This document shows, one piece after another, positions 1 to 6,075 of a stretch of DNA of 9,728 bases (the first letter of the stretch is position 1; every line of letters begins with the position of its first letter). The stretch comes from an uncultured Lachnospiraceae bacterium (GTDB lineage: Bacteria; Bacillota; Clostridia; Lachnospirales; Lachnospiraceae), in assembly GCA_910588875.1 (NCBI GenBank), contig CAJURT010000073.1, positions 1 through 9,728 on the forward strand, written 5' to 3'. Below the pieces are notes generated by a model. It worked only from the letters and a program-made list of their open reading frames with translations. It had not been told where the DNA came from and searched no databases. A program made the translations under genes and the position numbers.

Positions 1-57
1 CTAGCAACGGCTAGGAGTCAATAAGTAAGACCGGCATTTCTGGGATTACAAAAGACG

Positions 58-88
58 AAAGCAGCGAGAAATCGCTGCTTTATCTTTT
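58..88 (+). terminator. Intrinsic terminator of an upstream gene outside the window
   Basis: A perfect 10-bp stem (58-67 AAAGCAGCGA with 72-81 TCGCTGCTTT) closes a GAAA tetraloop and is followed by a T-rich tail ending in TTTTT at 84-88. This is a textbook Rho-independent terminator for transcription entering from the left. Bases 1-57 before it hold no recognisable gene. All three forward frames stop within the first 24 bases, so they could be the last codons or the 3' UTR of the preceding gene. CTAGC-AACG-GCTAG at 1-14 can also form a small hairpin. Confidence 0.85.
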
Positions 89-167
89 TGCCAATCTGTG
101 GTAATCTATAGGCGTGCCTGGGAATAATAGAAGCAGGGGCAGGATTGGGCAAAGGAAAGGAGAGGTT

Positions 168-1412
168 ATGAAACACGAGAAATACCAACGGTATATTTAT
201 TGGGGCGTGACGGCATTTGTCGTATTATCGCTGCTGATAGGCCTTATATTTTTCATTATAAAGATCGAAGAGGTGATGGGGGCTGTCCGTGTGTTTTTCC
301 GTATCCTGGCGCCGATTACCTATGGTGCGGTGATGGCTTATCTGCTGGCGCCGATTTATAACCGTGTAAAAAATTCGATTGCCACGGGCGTGGGGGAAAA
401 CCCTGCTTATGCAAAGCGCTGGGAATCCCTGGCCAGGTTTACGGCTACGCTGGCCAGCGTGTCGGTGCTGGTTGCAGTGGTGACGGGGCTGACTTCGATG
501 CTGCTGCCCCAGCTGTGGGAAAGCGTGAAGGGGATTATTGAAGCGCTCCCTACCAGCATATATAACCTGCAGGTCTGGCTGGAGCAGGTCCTGGCGGACA
601 ATCCGGATCTGGAAGTGATCGTGATGGAATATTACGGCATGGCGGTATCGCAGCTGCAAGGCTGGCTGAGCAGCGATGTTATCCCGAATATGGACAAGAT
701 ATATAGCTTTATCAGTGGTTTGTCAAGCGGTATTTTCAGTATGATTAATGCTTTGAAAAACCTTCTGATCGGTGTCATTGTGATGGTATATCTGCTGAAC
801 ATGAAGGAAAAGCTTCTGACCCAGGTAAAAATGATCCTTTATGGCGTATTTCCGCTGAAGATTGCGAATAAAGTATTGGAAGAGGGCAGGTATGTACACA
901 AGGTGTTCGGCGGCTTTATCATTGGGAAGCTGCTGGACTCCCTGATCATCGGCATATTGTGTTTTGTATTGCTGAATTTTATGAAGATGCCATATGTGCT
1001 GCTGGTGAGCGTGATTGTGGGCGTGACGAATGTGATTCCCTTTTTTGGCCCCTTTATCGGGGCGATACCCAGCGCGTTTTTGATCCTGCTGGCCAGCCCG
1101 GTAAAGTGTTTCTGGTTTTTAGGTTTTATCTTGCTGCTGCAGCAATTTGACGGCAATATTTTAGGGCCGAAGATCCTGGGGGATTCTACAGGGCTGTCGA
1201 GTTTCTGGGTGCTGTTTTCGATCCTGCTGTTTGGCGGGCTGTTTGGGTTTGTGGGCATGATTATCGGAGTCCCCACCTTTGCGGTGTTCTATAAGTTTGT
1301 GCGGGAACTGGTGTCATGGCTCCTGGAAAAGAAGCAGCTTTCGGCGGATATCAGGCAATATGGAAAGCTGGATTATATCGATGAGGAGAAAAGAACCTAT
1401 ATTGAAAAATAG
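168..1412 (+). CDS. AI-2E family membrane protein (putative transporter)
   Basis: This 414-residue polytopic membrane protein belongs to the AI-2E/YdiK/YtvI permease-like family. Members are variously linked to autoinducer-2 export, Na+/H+ antiport or, for YtvI, sporulation; the substrate here cannot be told. Hydrophobic segments lie near residues 10-31, 44-65, 93-113, 190-210, 248-270, 275-309 (long enough for two) and 345-375, with a shorter one near 313-328. The family signature is clear in the C-terminal half: NVIPFFGPFIGAIP at 288-301 and GPKILGDSTGL at 333-343. An in-frame GTG lies 18 codons upstream at 114. ATG 168 is preferred because GGAGAGG sits just before it and the upstream extension is polar and unlike the family. 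The 3' end overlaps the next gene by about 30 bases, so the two are probably co-transcribed and coupled. I found no convincing sigma-A promoter between the terminator at 58-88 and the start. Confidence 0.88.
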   Translation: MKHEKYQRYIYWGVTAFVVLSLLIGLIFFIIKIEEVMGAVRVFFRILAPITYGAVMAYLLAPIYNRVKNSIATGVGENPAYAKRWESLARFTATLASVSVLVAVVTGLTSMLLPQLWESVKGIIEALPTSIYNLQVWLEQVLADNPDLEVIVMEYYGMAVSQLQGWLSSDVIPNMDKIYSFISGLSSGIFSMINALKNLLIGVIVMVYLLNMKEKLLTQVKMILYGVFPLKIANKVLEEGRYVHKVFGGFIIGKLLDSLIIGILCFVLLNFMKMPYVLLVSVIVGVTNVIPFFGPFIGAIPSAFLILLASPVKCFWFLGFILLLQQFDGNILGPKILGDSTGLSSFWVLFSILLFGGLFGFVGMIIGVPTFAVFYKFVRELVSWLLEKKQLSADIRQYGKLDYIDEEKRTYIEK

Positions 1413-3693
1413 AAAGCATCTTATCAGGAAGAGGGCATTGGTTGGCTGGGTGACGGCAGTTCCGCTGTTCGTGATTTTGCTGGTGGTGATTATTCTGCGC
1501 CATGACCAGGACGGGGAAGGGATCTCACGGGCATTGGCAGTAAAATCTGTGGTGATGGCTCTGCAGAGCCCGGAGGAGTTTTCCCGGTGGCAGGAGACAT
1601 ACAAGGCCTCCCATTTCCCTGCAAAATTTCTGGAGGGATGGTATGTCCCTTATATGGACTATCTGTATGAAAACGGTTTTTTGTCAGAGGAGGAGACCCC
1701 TGCCACCCAGGAGGCAGCCCAGGGGAAGCTGACTTACCAGGAGGCGGCGCGGATTGCCGGCGCCTTATCCCCGGAACTGGGGAAGCGGGTGTCCGTGACA
1801 AAAAAGAACCGGGAAAAGCCATATCCGGAAGAGATGTGGTGGCTGCTTTACGATTCCCTTCTGCGCCTCCCGGAGATATCCGGAAAGGTGGAACGGGGAG
1901 ACATCTGTATTTACGGCACCCTTGACAATGTGCCGGGGACTCCCTCCTGGGTGGCACATACGAACCGGGGAAAGATGGGGTTTGCCGGTCTGGCGCTGGA
2001 TGCATATATAGACCATAAGCTGGAGGCATACATGCGGGGCAGTGAGATTATCCATGTGCTGGAGGACAAGGGGCAGGAGGTGACATACCGCAATGTGTGG
2101 ATGCTGGATGGGAATGAGGAGGAACTTGAGGTCTATGTAGGGGATATCAGGCGGCGGATCCCCTTTGCGAAAAAATCAAAAAAGACAGAGGCATATTTAC
2201 ATAATCTTGCAGATATTCAGCTGGAGAATGGCAGGATAACCAAGGTTTTGGTGAAAAAGGAGCGTTTTTCAGGGAAACTTCTTTCTGTCCGGGAGGACGC
2301 CGTGGAAATCGAGGGCTATGGGGTGGTGCCTTTGGATGAGGAATACAAGATTTTAAAGACATATGGGGGATTGGAGCGGATGGAGCCGGAGGATCTGCTG
2401 ATCGGCTATGATATTCAGGAATTTGTAGCAGCCGGAGGCAAGATCTGTGCGGTTTTGGCAGTACGGGAATTTGACGCCGGGATGATCCGGGTGCTTTTGA
2501 TGACAGAAGGTTTCCGGGGTATTTACCACGATCAGGTTACGCTGGCCGGGGACAGCCCCCTTACCGTATCCTGGAAGGACCAGACCCTTGAGGTAAAGGC
2601 AGGGGAGGAGTTTACCGTTCTGCCGGGGGACGGGCGGCTTGCCGGGGGGCGGATGATTGTGACAGCCGCCGACGGCGGTGAGATCCGGGTCTGCTCCCTG
2701 AAGCGGGAGGAAGTTCAGCCATCCTATGGGGGGAGGCTGGAACTGGTGGATTCCGGGGAAGGGCTGGTGCTCATTAATGAACTGTACCTGGAGGATTACC
2801 TGAAAAAGGTGATCCCCAGTGAGATGCCCCCATCTTATGAGAAAGAGGCGCTGAAGGCACAGGCAGTCTGTGCCAGGACTTATGCCTATATGCAGATTCA
2901 GAGCAATACATATAGCCAGTATGGGGCCCATGTGGATGACAGCACGAATTTTCAGGTTTACAATAATATGGCCGGGGATCCGAATACGGAGGCGGCAGTG
3001 GATGAAACTTATGGGAAAATGCTGCTTTATGAAGGAAAACCGGTTACCACCTACTATTTTTCCACCTCCTGCGGGACTACGGCGGACAGCAGCGTGTGGG
3101 GGGGAGATCCGGGGCTGACCCCTTATCTGAAGGGGGTGACGCTGCAGCCGGGGCGGAGAACTTTGAAATTTGATTCCAATGATGAGTTCGCATCATTTAT
3201 TAAACGGATGGATTATCCGGCCTATGATTCGTCATTTCCCTTTTACCGATGGAACGTGACTACCAGGGCGGATATCCTCACTGCGAATATTGGCGGCGTA
3301 GGGACGGTGGAATCTCTGCAGGTCACGGAACGGGGATCCGGCGGGGTGGCGCAGGCGCTGCTGGTGAAAGGGAGCGACGGGGAGAAAATAATATCCGGTC
3401 AGGAAAAGATCCGTTCAGCCCTTGGGGATGGAAGCCTGACGATCCACCGCAAGGATGGCGGCACAACTACTGGCTGGAGTTCCCTGCCCAGCGGTTTTCT
3501 GAGTGTTGAGGCGGCGGGGAAAGACAGTGACGGAGTGCAGCTTTTTAAGATTTATGGGGGCGGCTATGGGCACGGAGTCGGGATGAGCCAGAATGGAGCC
3601 CAGGGCATGGCAAAAGAAGGAATGGGGTACGAGGAGATCCTGAAGTTTTATTATGACGGGGTGTCCGTGGAGACTTACAAGGCATCGGAATAG
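1381..3693 (+). CDS. SpoIID/LytB domain protein, membrane-anchored
   Basis: This is a probable cell-wall enzyme of the SpoIID/LytB family; SpoIID of Bacillus is a lytic transglycosylase needed for engulfment. The 770-residue product has a basic N-terminus, one membrane anchor (about 20-39) and an exported remainder. The SpoIID domain fills about 445-755. It includes VIPSEMP, with the presumed catalytic Glu at 481, followed by EALKAQAVCARTYA, then FSTSCG around Cys564, and the C-terminal GYGHGVGMSQNGAQ with His731. Classical SpoIID proteins are about 340 residues, so some 400 extra residues lie between anchor and catalytic domain. A segment at about 70-140 (WYVPYMDYLYENGFLSEEE, then LTYQEAAR) loosely resembles an S-layer-homology repeat. 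ATG 1381 is chosen although it has only a weak, distant GGAAAG; TTG 1402, behind AGGAGA (1384-1389), is a real alternative. The start overlaps the AI-2E gene by 32 bases, which suggests translational coupling. It may act in sporulation or in vegetative wall remodelling. Confidence 0.85.
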   Translation: MRRKEPILKNRKHLIRKRALVGWVTAVPLFVILLVVIILRHDQDGEGISRALAVKSVVMALQSPEEFSRWQETYKASHFPAKFLEGWYVPYMDYLYENGFLSEEETPATQEAAQGKLTYQEAARIAGALSPELGKRVSVTKKNREKPYPEEMWWLLYDSLLRLPEISGKVERGDICIYGTLDNVPGTPSWVAHTNRGKMGFAGLALDAYIDHKLEAYMRGSEIIHVLEDKGQEVTYRNVWMLDGNEEELEVYVGDIRRRIPFAKKSKKTEAYLHNLADIQLENGRITKVLVKKERFSGKLLSVREDAVEIEGYGVVPLDEEYKILKTYGGLERMEPEDLLIGYDIQEFVAAGGKICAVLAVREFDAGMIRVLLMTEGFRGIYHDQVTLAGDSPLTVSWKDQTLEVKAGEEFTVLPGDGRLAGGRMIVTAADGGEIRVCSLKREEVQPSYGGRLELVDSGEGLVLINELYLEDYLKKVIPSEMPPSYEKEALKAQAVCARTYAYMQIQSNTYSQYGAHVDDSTNFQVYNNMAGDPNTEAAVDETYGKMLLYEGKPVTTYYFSTSCGTTADSSVWGGDPGLTPYLKGVTLQPGRRTLKFDSNDEFASFIKRMDYPAYDSSFPFYRWNVTTRADILTANIGGVGTVESLQVTERGSGGVAQALLVKGSDGEKIISGQEKIRSALGDGSLTIHRKDGGTTTGWSSLPSGFLSVEAAGKDSDGVQLFKIYGGGYGHGVGMSQNGAQGMAKEGMGYEEILKFYYDGVSVETYKASE

Positions 3694-3728
3694 GGAAGAG
3701 GACAAATGAAAAGCAGGGAGGATTTTAC

Positions 3729-5033
3729 ATGTCTTTAAAAAATATAATTGTAGGCCAGTCAGGCGGCCCCACGGCAGTGATCAATGCAAGCCTGTGCGGC
3801 GTGATCCGGGAGGGACTTTCCCGGAAGGAGGATATCGGAAAGATCTATGGGATGATCCATGGGGTGGAAGGATTTTTGGAGGGGCGGTATATGGACCTGG
3901 GGGAAGAACTGGGCAGCAGGGAATTGGAACTGCTCCGGGTGACCCCGGCAGCCTATCTGGGATCCTGCCGTTTCAAGCTGCCGGAGGATATGTCCTCAGA
4001 GATTTACCCCCGGATGTTTGCAAAATTTGAGGAGATGGATATCGGGTATTTTTTCTATATTGGAGGCAATGATTCCATGGACACGGTCAGCAAGCTGTCC
4101 AGGTATGGGAAGAAGGCTGGAAGCAGGATCCGTTTTGTGGGGATACCCAAGACGATAGACAATGACCTGGTTCTTACGGACCATACTCCCGGTTTCGGCA
4201 GCGCTGCCCGGTATGTTGCCTCTGCCGTGAGGGAGATTGTGCTGGACTCTTCTGTATATCAGCAGAAGTCGGTTACCATTATTGAAGTGATGGGGAGGCA
4301 TACCGGGTGGCTGACGGCATCTTCGGTGTTGGCCAGAAAATATAAAGGGGATAACCCGGCTTTGGTCTACTTGCCAGAACATCCGTTTTCCATGGAAGGG
4401 TTTGAGCGGGATGTGGAACGGGAATTGTCCAGGAGGCGCAGCGTGGTGGTCTGCGTGTCGGAAGGAATCGGGGACAAGGAAGGGCGGTTTATCTGTGAGT
4501 ATGGGCAAAGGGAACTGTCCTCCTGCCTGGGCAGGGAGGCTGTGCCGGGTATGGACGGGGGCGGGGAGGCGTGCCTGGATAATTTCGGGCATAAAATGCT
4601 GACTGGCTGCGGCAAAGTCCTGGAACGGTTTGTGAAAGAGAGGTTTGGCGTCAAGGTTCGGTCGGTGGAACTGAATGTGGGCCAGCGCTGCTGCGGGACC
4701 CTGGCCTCCCTGACGGATGTCCGGGAGGCCGAGAGGGCAGGGCAGGCAGCGGTGTCCTATGCCCTGGAAGGGGAAAGCGGCATTATGGTGGCATTTATTC
4801 GGAAGGGGAACGGGGATTTTTATGAACTGGAATACAGCGCCGTGGATGTGAATCAGGTCTGCAATCAGGAAAAGAAGGTGCCTGTGTCATGGATCCTGAA
4901 GGGAGGGAATGATGTGGGGGAGGAATACGCGGAGTATGCGCTTCCGCTGATCCGGGGGGCGGTTTCCCTGCCTATGGAGAACGGCATCCCCCAATACCTC
5001 TACCGAAAACAAATTTTTCCCGAGGATGTATAA
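3729..5033 (+). CDS. pfp: Phosphofructokinase, PPi-dependent type (PPi:fructose-6-phosphate 1-phosphotransferase)
   Basis: This cytoplasmic glycolytic enzyme makes fructose-1,6-bisphosphate from fructose-6-phosphate. The 434-residue protein opens with the nucleotide/PPi-binding loop VGQSGGPTAVINAS. It carries GGNDS at 112-116, PKTIDND at 140-146 (Asp144 is the expected catalytic base) and MGRHTG at 188-193, which contacts fructose-6-phosphate. The donor can be judged from two sites known to separate PPi from ATP enzymes. Where ATP enzymes have GGDGS and PGTIDND, this one has Asp115 and Lys141, both PPi-type residues. PPi use would make the step reversible and save ATP; that is inference. An oddity is Asn114 where the Mg-binding Asp of GGD is usual. 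The start is fixed by AGGGAGG at 3715-3721. It lies 35 bases after the SpoIID-like gene with no terminator between, and a strong terminator follows at 5116-5155, so it is probably the last gene of the operon. Confidence 0.9.
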   Translation: MSLKNIIVGQSGGPTAVINASLCGVIREGLSRKEDIGKIYGMIHGVEGFLEGRYMDLGEELGSRELELLRVTPAAYLGSCRFKLPEDMSSEIYPRMFAKFEEMDIGYFFYIGGNDSMDTVSKLSRYGKKAGSRIRFVGIPKTIDNDLVLTDHTPGFGSAARYVASAVREIVLDSSVYQQKSVTIIEVMGRHTGWLTASSVLARKYKGDNPALVYLPEHPFSMEGFERDVERELSRRRSVVVCVSEGIGDKEGRFICEYGQRELSSCLGREAVPGMDGGGEACLDNFGHKMLTGCGKVLERFVKERFGVKVRSVELNVGQRCCGTLASLTDVREAERAGQAAVSYALEGESGIMVAFIRKGNGDFYELEYSAVDVNQVCNQEKKVPVSWILKGGNDVGEEYAEYALPLIRGAVSLPMENGIPQYLYRKQIFPEDV

Positions 5034-5089
5034 TGCCGTAAATTGTGGCTATACTTAAAAATGTATCGATGCTCTTTCAATAAAAGAGT

Positions 5090-5114
5090 AGAAATACTTA
5101 TCCTCCCCTTTTTG
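5090..5114 (+). repeat. 25-bp C-rich direct repeat, copy 1
   Basis: The 25 bases starting AGAAATACTTATCC and ending CCCTTTTTG recur exactly at 5234-5258, 144 bases downstream. This copy ends one base before the stem of terminator 1. Its core ATCCTCCCC is the complement of a strong ribosome-binding site. Confidence 0.95.
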
Positions 5115-5115
5115 G

Positions 5116-5155
5116 TACCCTGTCCGTCGCTTTAGCGGCGGGCAGGGTATTTTTT
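5116..5155 (+). terminator. Intrinsic terminator 1 after phosphofructokinase gene
   Basis: A 15-bp stem (5116-5130 with 5135-5149, two G-U pairs) with a TTTA loop is followed by six T at 5150-5155. It is strong and well formed. It ends the three-gene operon, the candidate small RNA, or both. Confidence 0.92.
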
Positions 5156-5233
5156 GAAAAAATTATGGAATTTTATTTTTTAATGAATAAAATCCCGTTA
5201 TGGGGAGATAATGAGATTAGTACCAAAGAAAAA

Positions 5234-5258
5234 AGAAATACTTATCCTCCCCTTTTTG
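5234..5258 (+). repeat. 25-bp C-rich direct repeat, copy 2
   Basis: Exact match to 5090-5114. It abuts the stem of terminator 2, whose sequence is unrelated to terminator 1, so the repeat is not simply part of a duplicated terminator. Confidence 0.95.
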
Positions 5259-5297
5259 ATCGGTTTCGGTGCAAAGGCGTACCGGAACCGATTTTTT
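5259..5297 (+). terminator. Intrinsic terminator 2
   Basis: A 14-bp stem (5259-5272 with 5279-5292, two G-U pairs) and a six-base loop are followed by TTTTTT at 5292-5297. It sits 104 bases after terminator 1 with no recognised gene between. A back-up terminator or the end of a separate short transcript are both possible. Confidence 0.9.
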
Positions 5298-5457
5298 GCG
5301 GTAAAATTTTAACGGGATATGCCGGAAAGCTTTAAAACTCTTTGTATCGATCCCCGGTGTGACTGGGGGTCGCCGGTGTGTATCCGGATGTTTTCGGACT
5401 TTGAGCCGTGAGGTCCCTTTCCTGACTGTCAGGCTGTAAAAATTATGTCTAAATAAA

Positions 5458-5486
5458 TTGCAAATTTTGGGGAAGTGTTATATACT
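5458..5486 (+). promoter_or_regulatory. Sigma-A promoter for the SEC-C/methyltransferase genes
   Basis: TTGCAA (5458-5463), a 17-base spacer and TATACT (5481-5486) give a good housekeeping promoter. Transcription would start near 5493, leaving a leader of about 68 bases before ATG 5561. Confidence 0.7.
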
Positions 5487-5499
5487 ATTGAAATGGCAG

Positions 5500-5521
5500 A
5501 GCCAAACGAGGTTTGGCTTTT
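5500..5521 (+). promoter_or_regulatory. Leader hairpin with short T-run
   Basis: AGCCAAAC (5500-5507), a GAG loop and GTTTGGCT (5511-5518) form a perfect 8-bp stem, followed by TTTTC. It begins a few bases after the predicted transcription start. It could be a weak attenuator or an mRNA-stabilising 5' hairpin; the T-run is short for an efficient terminator. Confidence 0.45.
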
Positions 5522-5560
5522 CGTATCATAAAATATTAAATATGAGAAAGGATGCAGATT

Positions 5561-6070
5561 ATGGCATTACTGGAAACATGGAGAAACCTTGCCTACGGCA
5601 ATGGCTCCGATGATAAAGAGAAACAAAGGCTGTGGGATGGCTACTTTGCTATCGAAAAAGGGATTTATGAAAAGATTTTGTCTGCCCCGTCTGAGGTGGT
5701 TACAGGTACGGTGAAGGGACTGGCTGAGAGGTATGGGACAGAGATCCTGATTATGACCGGTTTCCTGGACGGGATTAACGAGAGCCTGAAAGGGTATGAG
5801 AACCCGATTGACACCATGGAGGAAGACACCGAGGTAAAGATTGAGATTGACCCGGAGAAGCTGTATTATAATATGGTGGCCGCCAAGGCAGAGTGGCTGT
5901 ATACATTGCCCCAGTGGGATGCAATTTTGAGTGAGGAGCGCCGGAAGGAACTGTACAAGCAGCAGAAAGCCTCGGGGACGATCCGCAAGGAAAAGAAAGT
6001 TTTCCCGAATGATCCGTGCCCATGCGGCAGCGGGAAAAAATATAAAAAGTGCTGCGGCAGGAACGCATAG
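5561..6070 (+). CDS. SEC-C zinc-motif protein of unknown function
   Basis: The 169-residue soluble protein ends in a SEC-C motif, PCPCGSGKKYKKCC, with Cys153, Cys155, Cys164 and Cys165. This is the zinc-binding tail first described at the end of SecA and also found on many unrelated proteins such as YecA. The first 145 residues are helical-looking, with an acidic patch near 86-95, and match no catalytic family I can name. The tail may bind ribosome or nucleic acid, as proposed for other SEC-C proteins, but this is not shown here. ATG 5561 is preferred over the in-frame ATG at 5552 because GAAAGGA (5546-5552) is correctly spaced only for 5561. The methyltransferase start follows within 15 bases, so the two genes share a transcript from the promoter at 5458-5486. 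Confidence 0.82.
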   Translation: MALLETWRNLAYGNGSDDKEKQRLWDGYFAIEKGIYEKILSAPSEVVTGTVKGLAERYGTEILIMTGFLDGINESLKGYENPIDTMEEDTEVKIEIDPEKLYYNMVAAKAEWLYTLPQWDAILSEERRKELYKQQKASGTIRKEKKVFPNDPCPCGSGKKYKKCCGRNA

Positions 6071-6075
6071 GCAGA

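Larger units (their letters stand above)
5061..5155 (+). ncRNA. Candidate small RNA 1 (C-rich, terminator-ended)
   Basis: The layout fits a small regulatory RNA. A 5' hairpin (CTCTTT 5072-5077, loop CAATA, AAAGAG 5083-5088) is followed by an unpaired pyrimidine-rich linker containing ATCCTCCCC, and then a strong terminator hairpin. The linker is complementary to Shine-Dalgarno sequences, as are the C-rich motifs of several known Firmicute sRNAs. The 5' end is unknown: no convincing separate promoter is seen, so it could also be a processed or read-through 3' UTR of the phosphofructokinase mRNA. The whole assignment is inference from structure and repetition. Confidence 0.35.
5191..5297 (+). 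ncRNA. Candidate small RNA 2 (C-rich, terminator-ended)
   Basis: This is a second unit of the same plan: the exact 25-base C-rich segment followed directly by an unrelated terminator hairpin. A possible own promoter is TTGAAA (5155-5160), an 18-base spacer and TTTAAT (5179-5184), which would start RNA near 5191. Upstream bases 5202-5210 (GGGGAGATA) can pair with 5243-5252 of the C-rich segment with one bulged C, which could hide or expose it. ATCCCGTTA (5192-5200) is also complementary to TAACGGGAT (5310-5318). Function is unproven. Confidence 0.35.
5034..5560 (+). other. 527-base intergenic region with two terminators, a repeat and hairpins
   Basis: No conventional protein gene is visible between the phosphofructokinase and the SEC-C gene. 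In order the region holds a small hairpin (5072-5088), the first copy of a 25-base C-rich repeat (5090-5114), terminator 1 (5116-5155), an AT-rich stretch with a possible promoter (TTGAAA 5155-5160, 18 bases, TTTAAT 5179-5184), the second repeat copy (5234-5258), terminator 2 (5259-5297), a hairpin-rich GC-richer patch (5349-5435), and the promoter and leader of the next gene (5458-5560). I recognise no known riboswitch, T-box, SRP RNA or 6S RNA consensus in it. Confidence 0.7.

Noticed and set aside
1..57. Possible tail of an upstream gene, LATARSQ then stop at 22-24
   Set aside because: Seven codons cannot be told from chance; all forward frames stop here.
88..128. TTGCCA at 88-93 as the -35 of an AI-2E promoter
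   Set aside because: No -10-like hexamer lies 16-18 bases downstream, so I do not call a promoter.
225..659. Open frame on the - strand opposite the AI-2E gene
   Set aside because: His/Arg/Gln-rich composition with no ribosome site and no family resemblance; it is the antisense shadow of a clear membrane-protein gene.
1490..2029. 179-codon - strand frame opposite the SpoIID-like gene
   Set aside because: Pro/Arg/Ser-rich low-quality sequence typical of the complement of GC-rich coding DNA; the + frame carries recognised motifs.
2353..2931. 192-codon - strand frame opposite the SpoIID domain
   Set aside because: Overlaps the catalytic motif region of a convincing + strand gene and has no recognisable domain.
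3996..4592. 198-codon - strand frame opposite phosphofructokinase
   Set aside because: His/Pro/Arg-rich shadow of a strongly supported enzyme gene.
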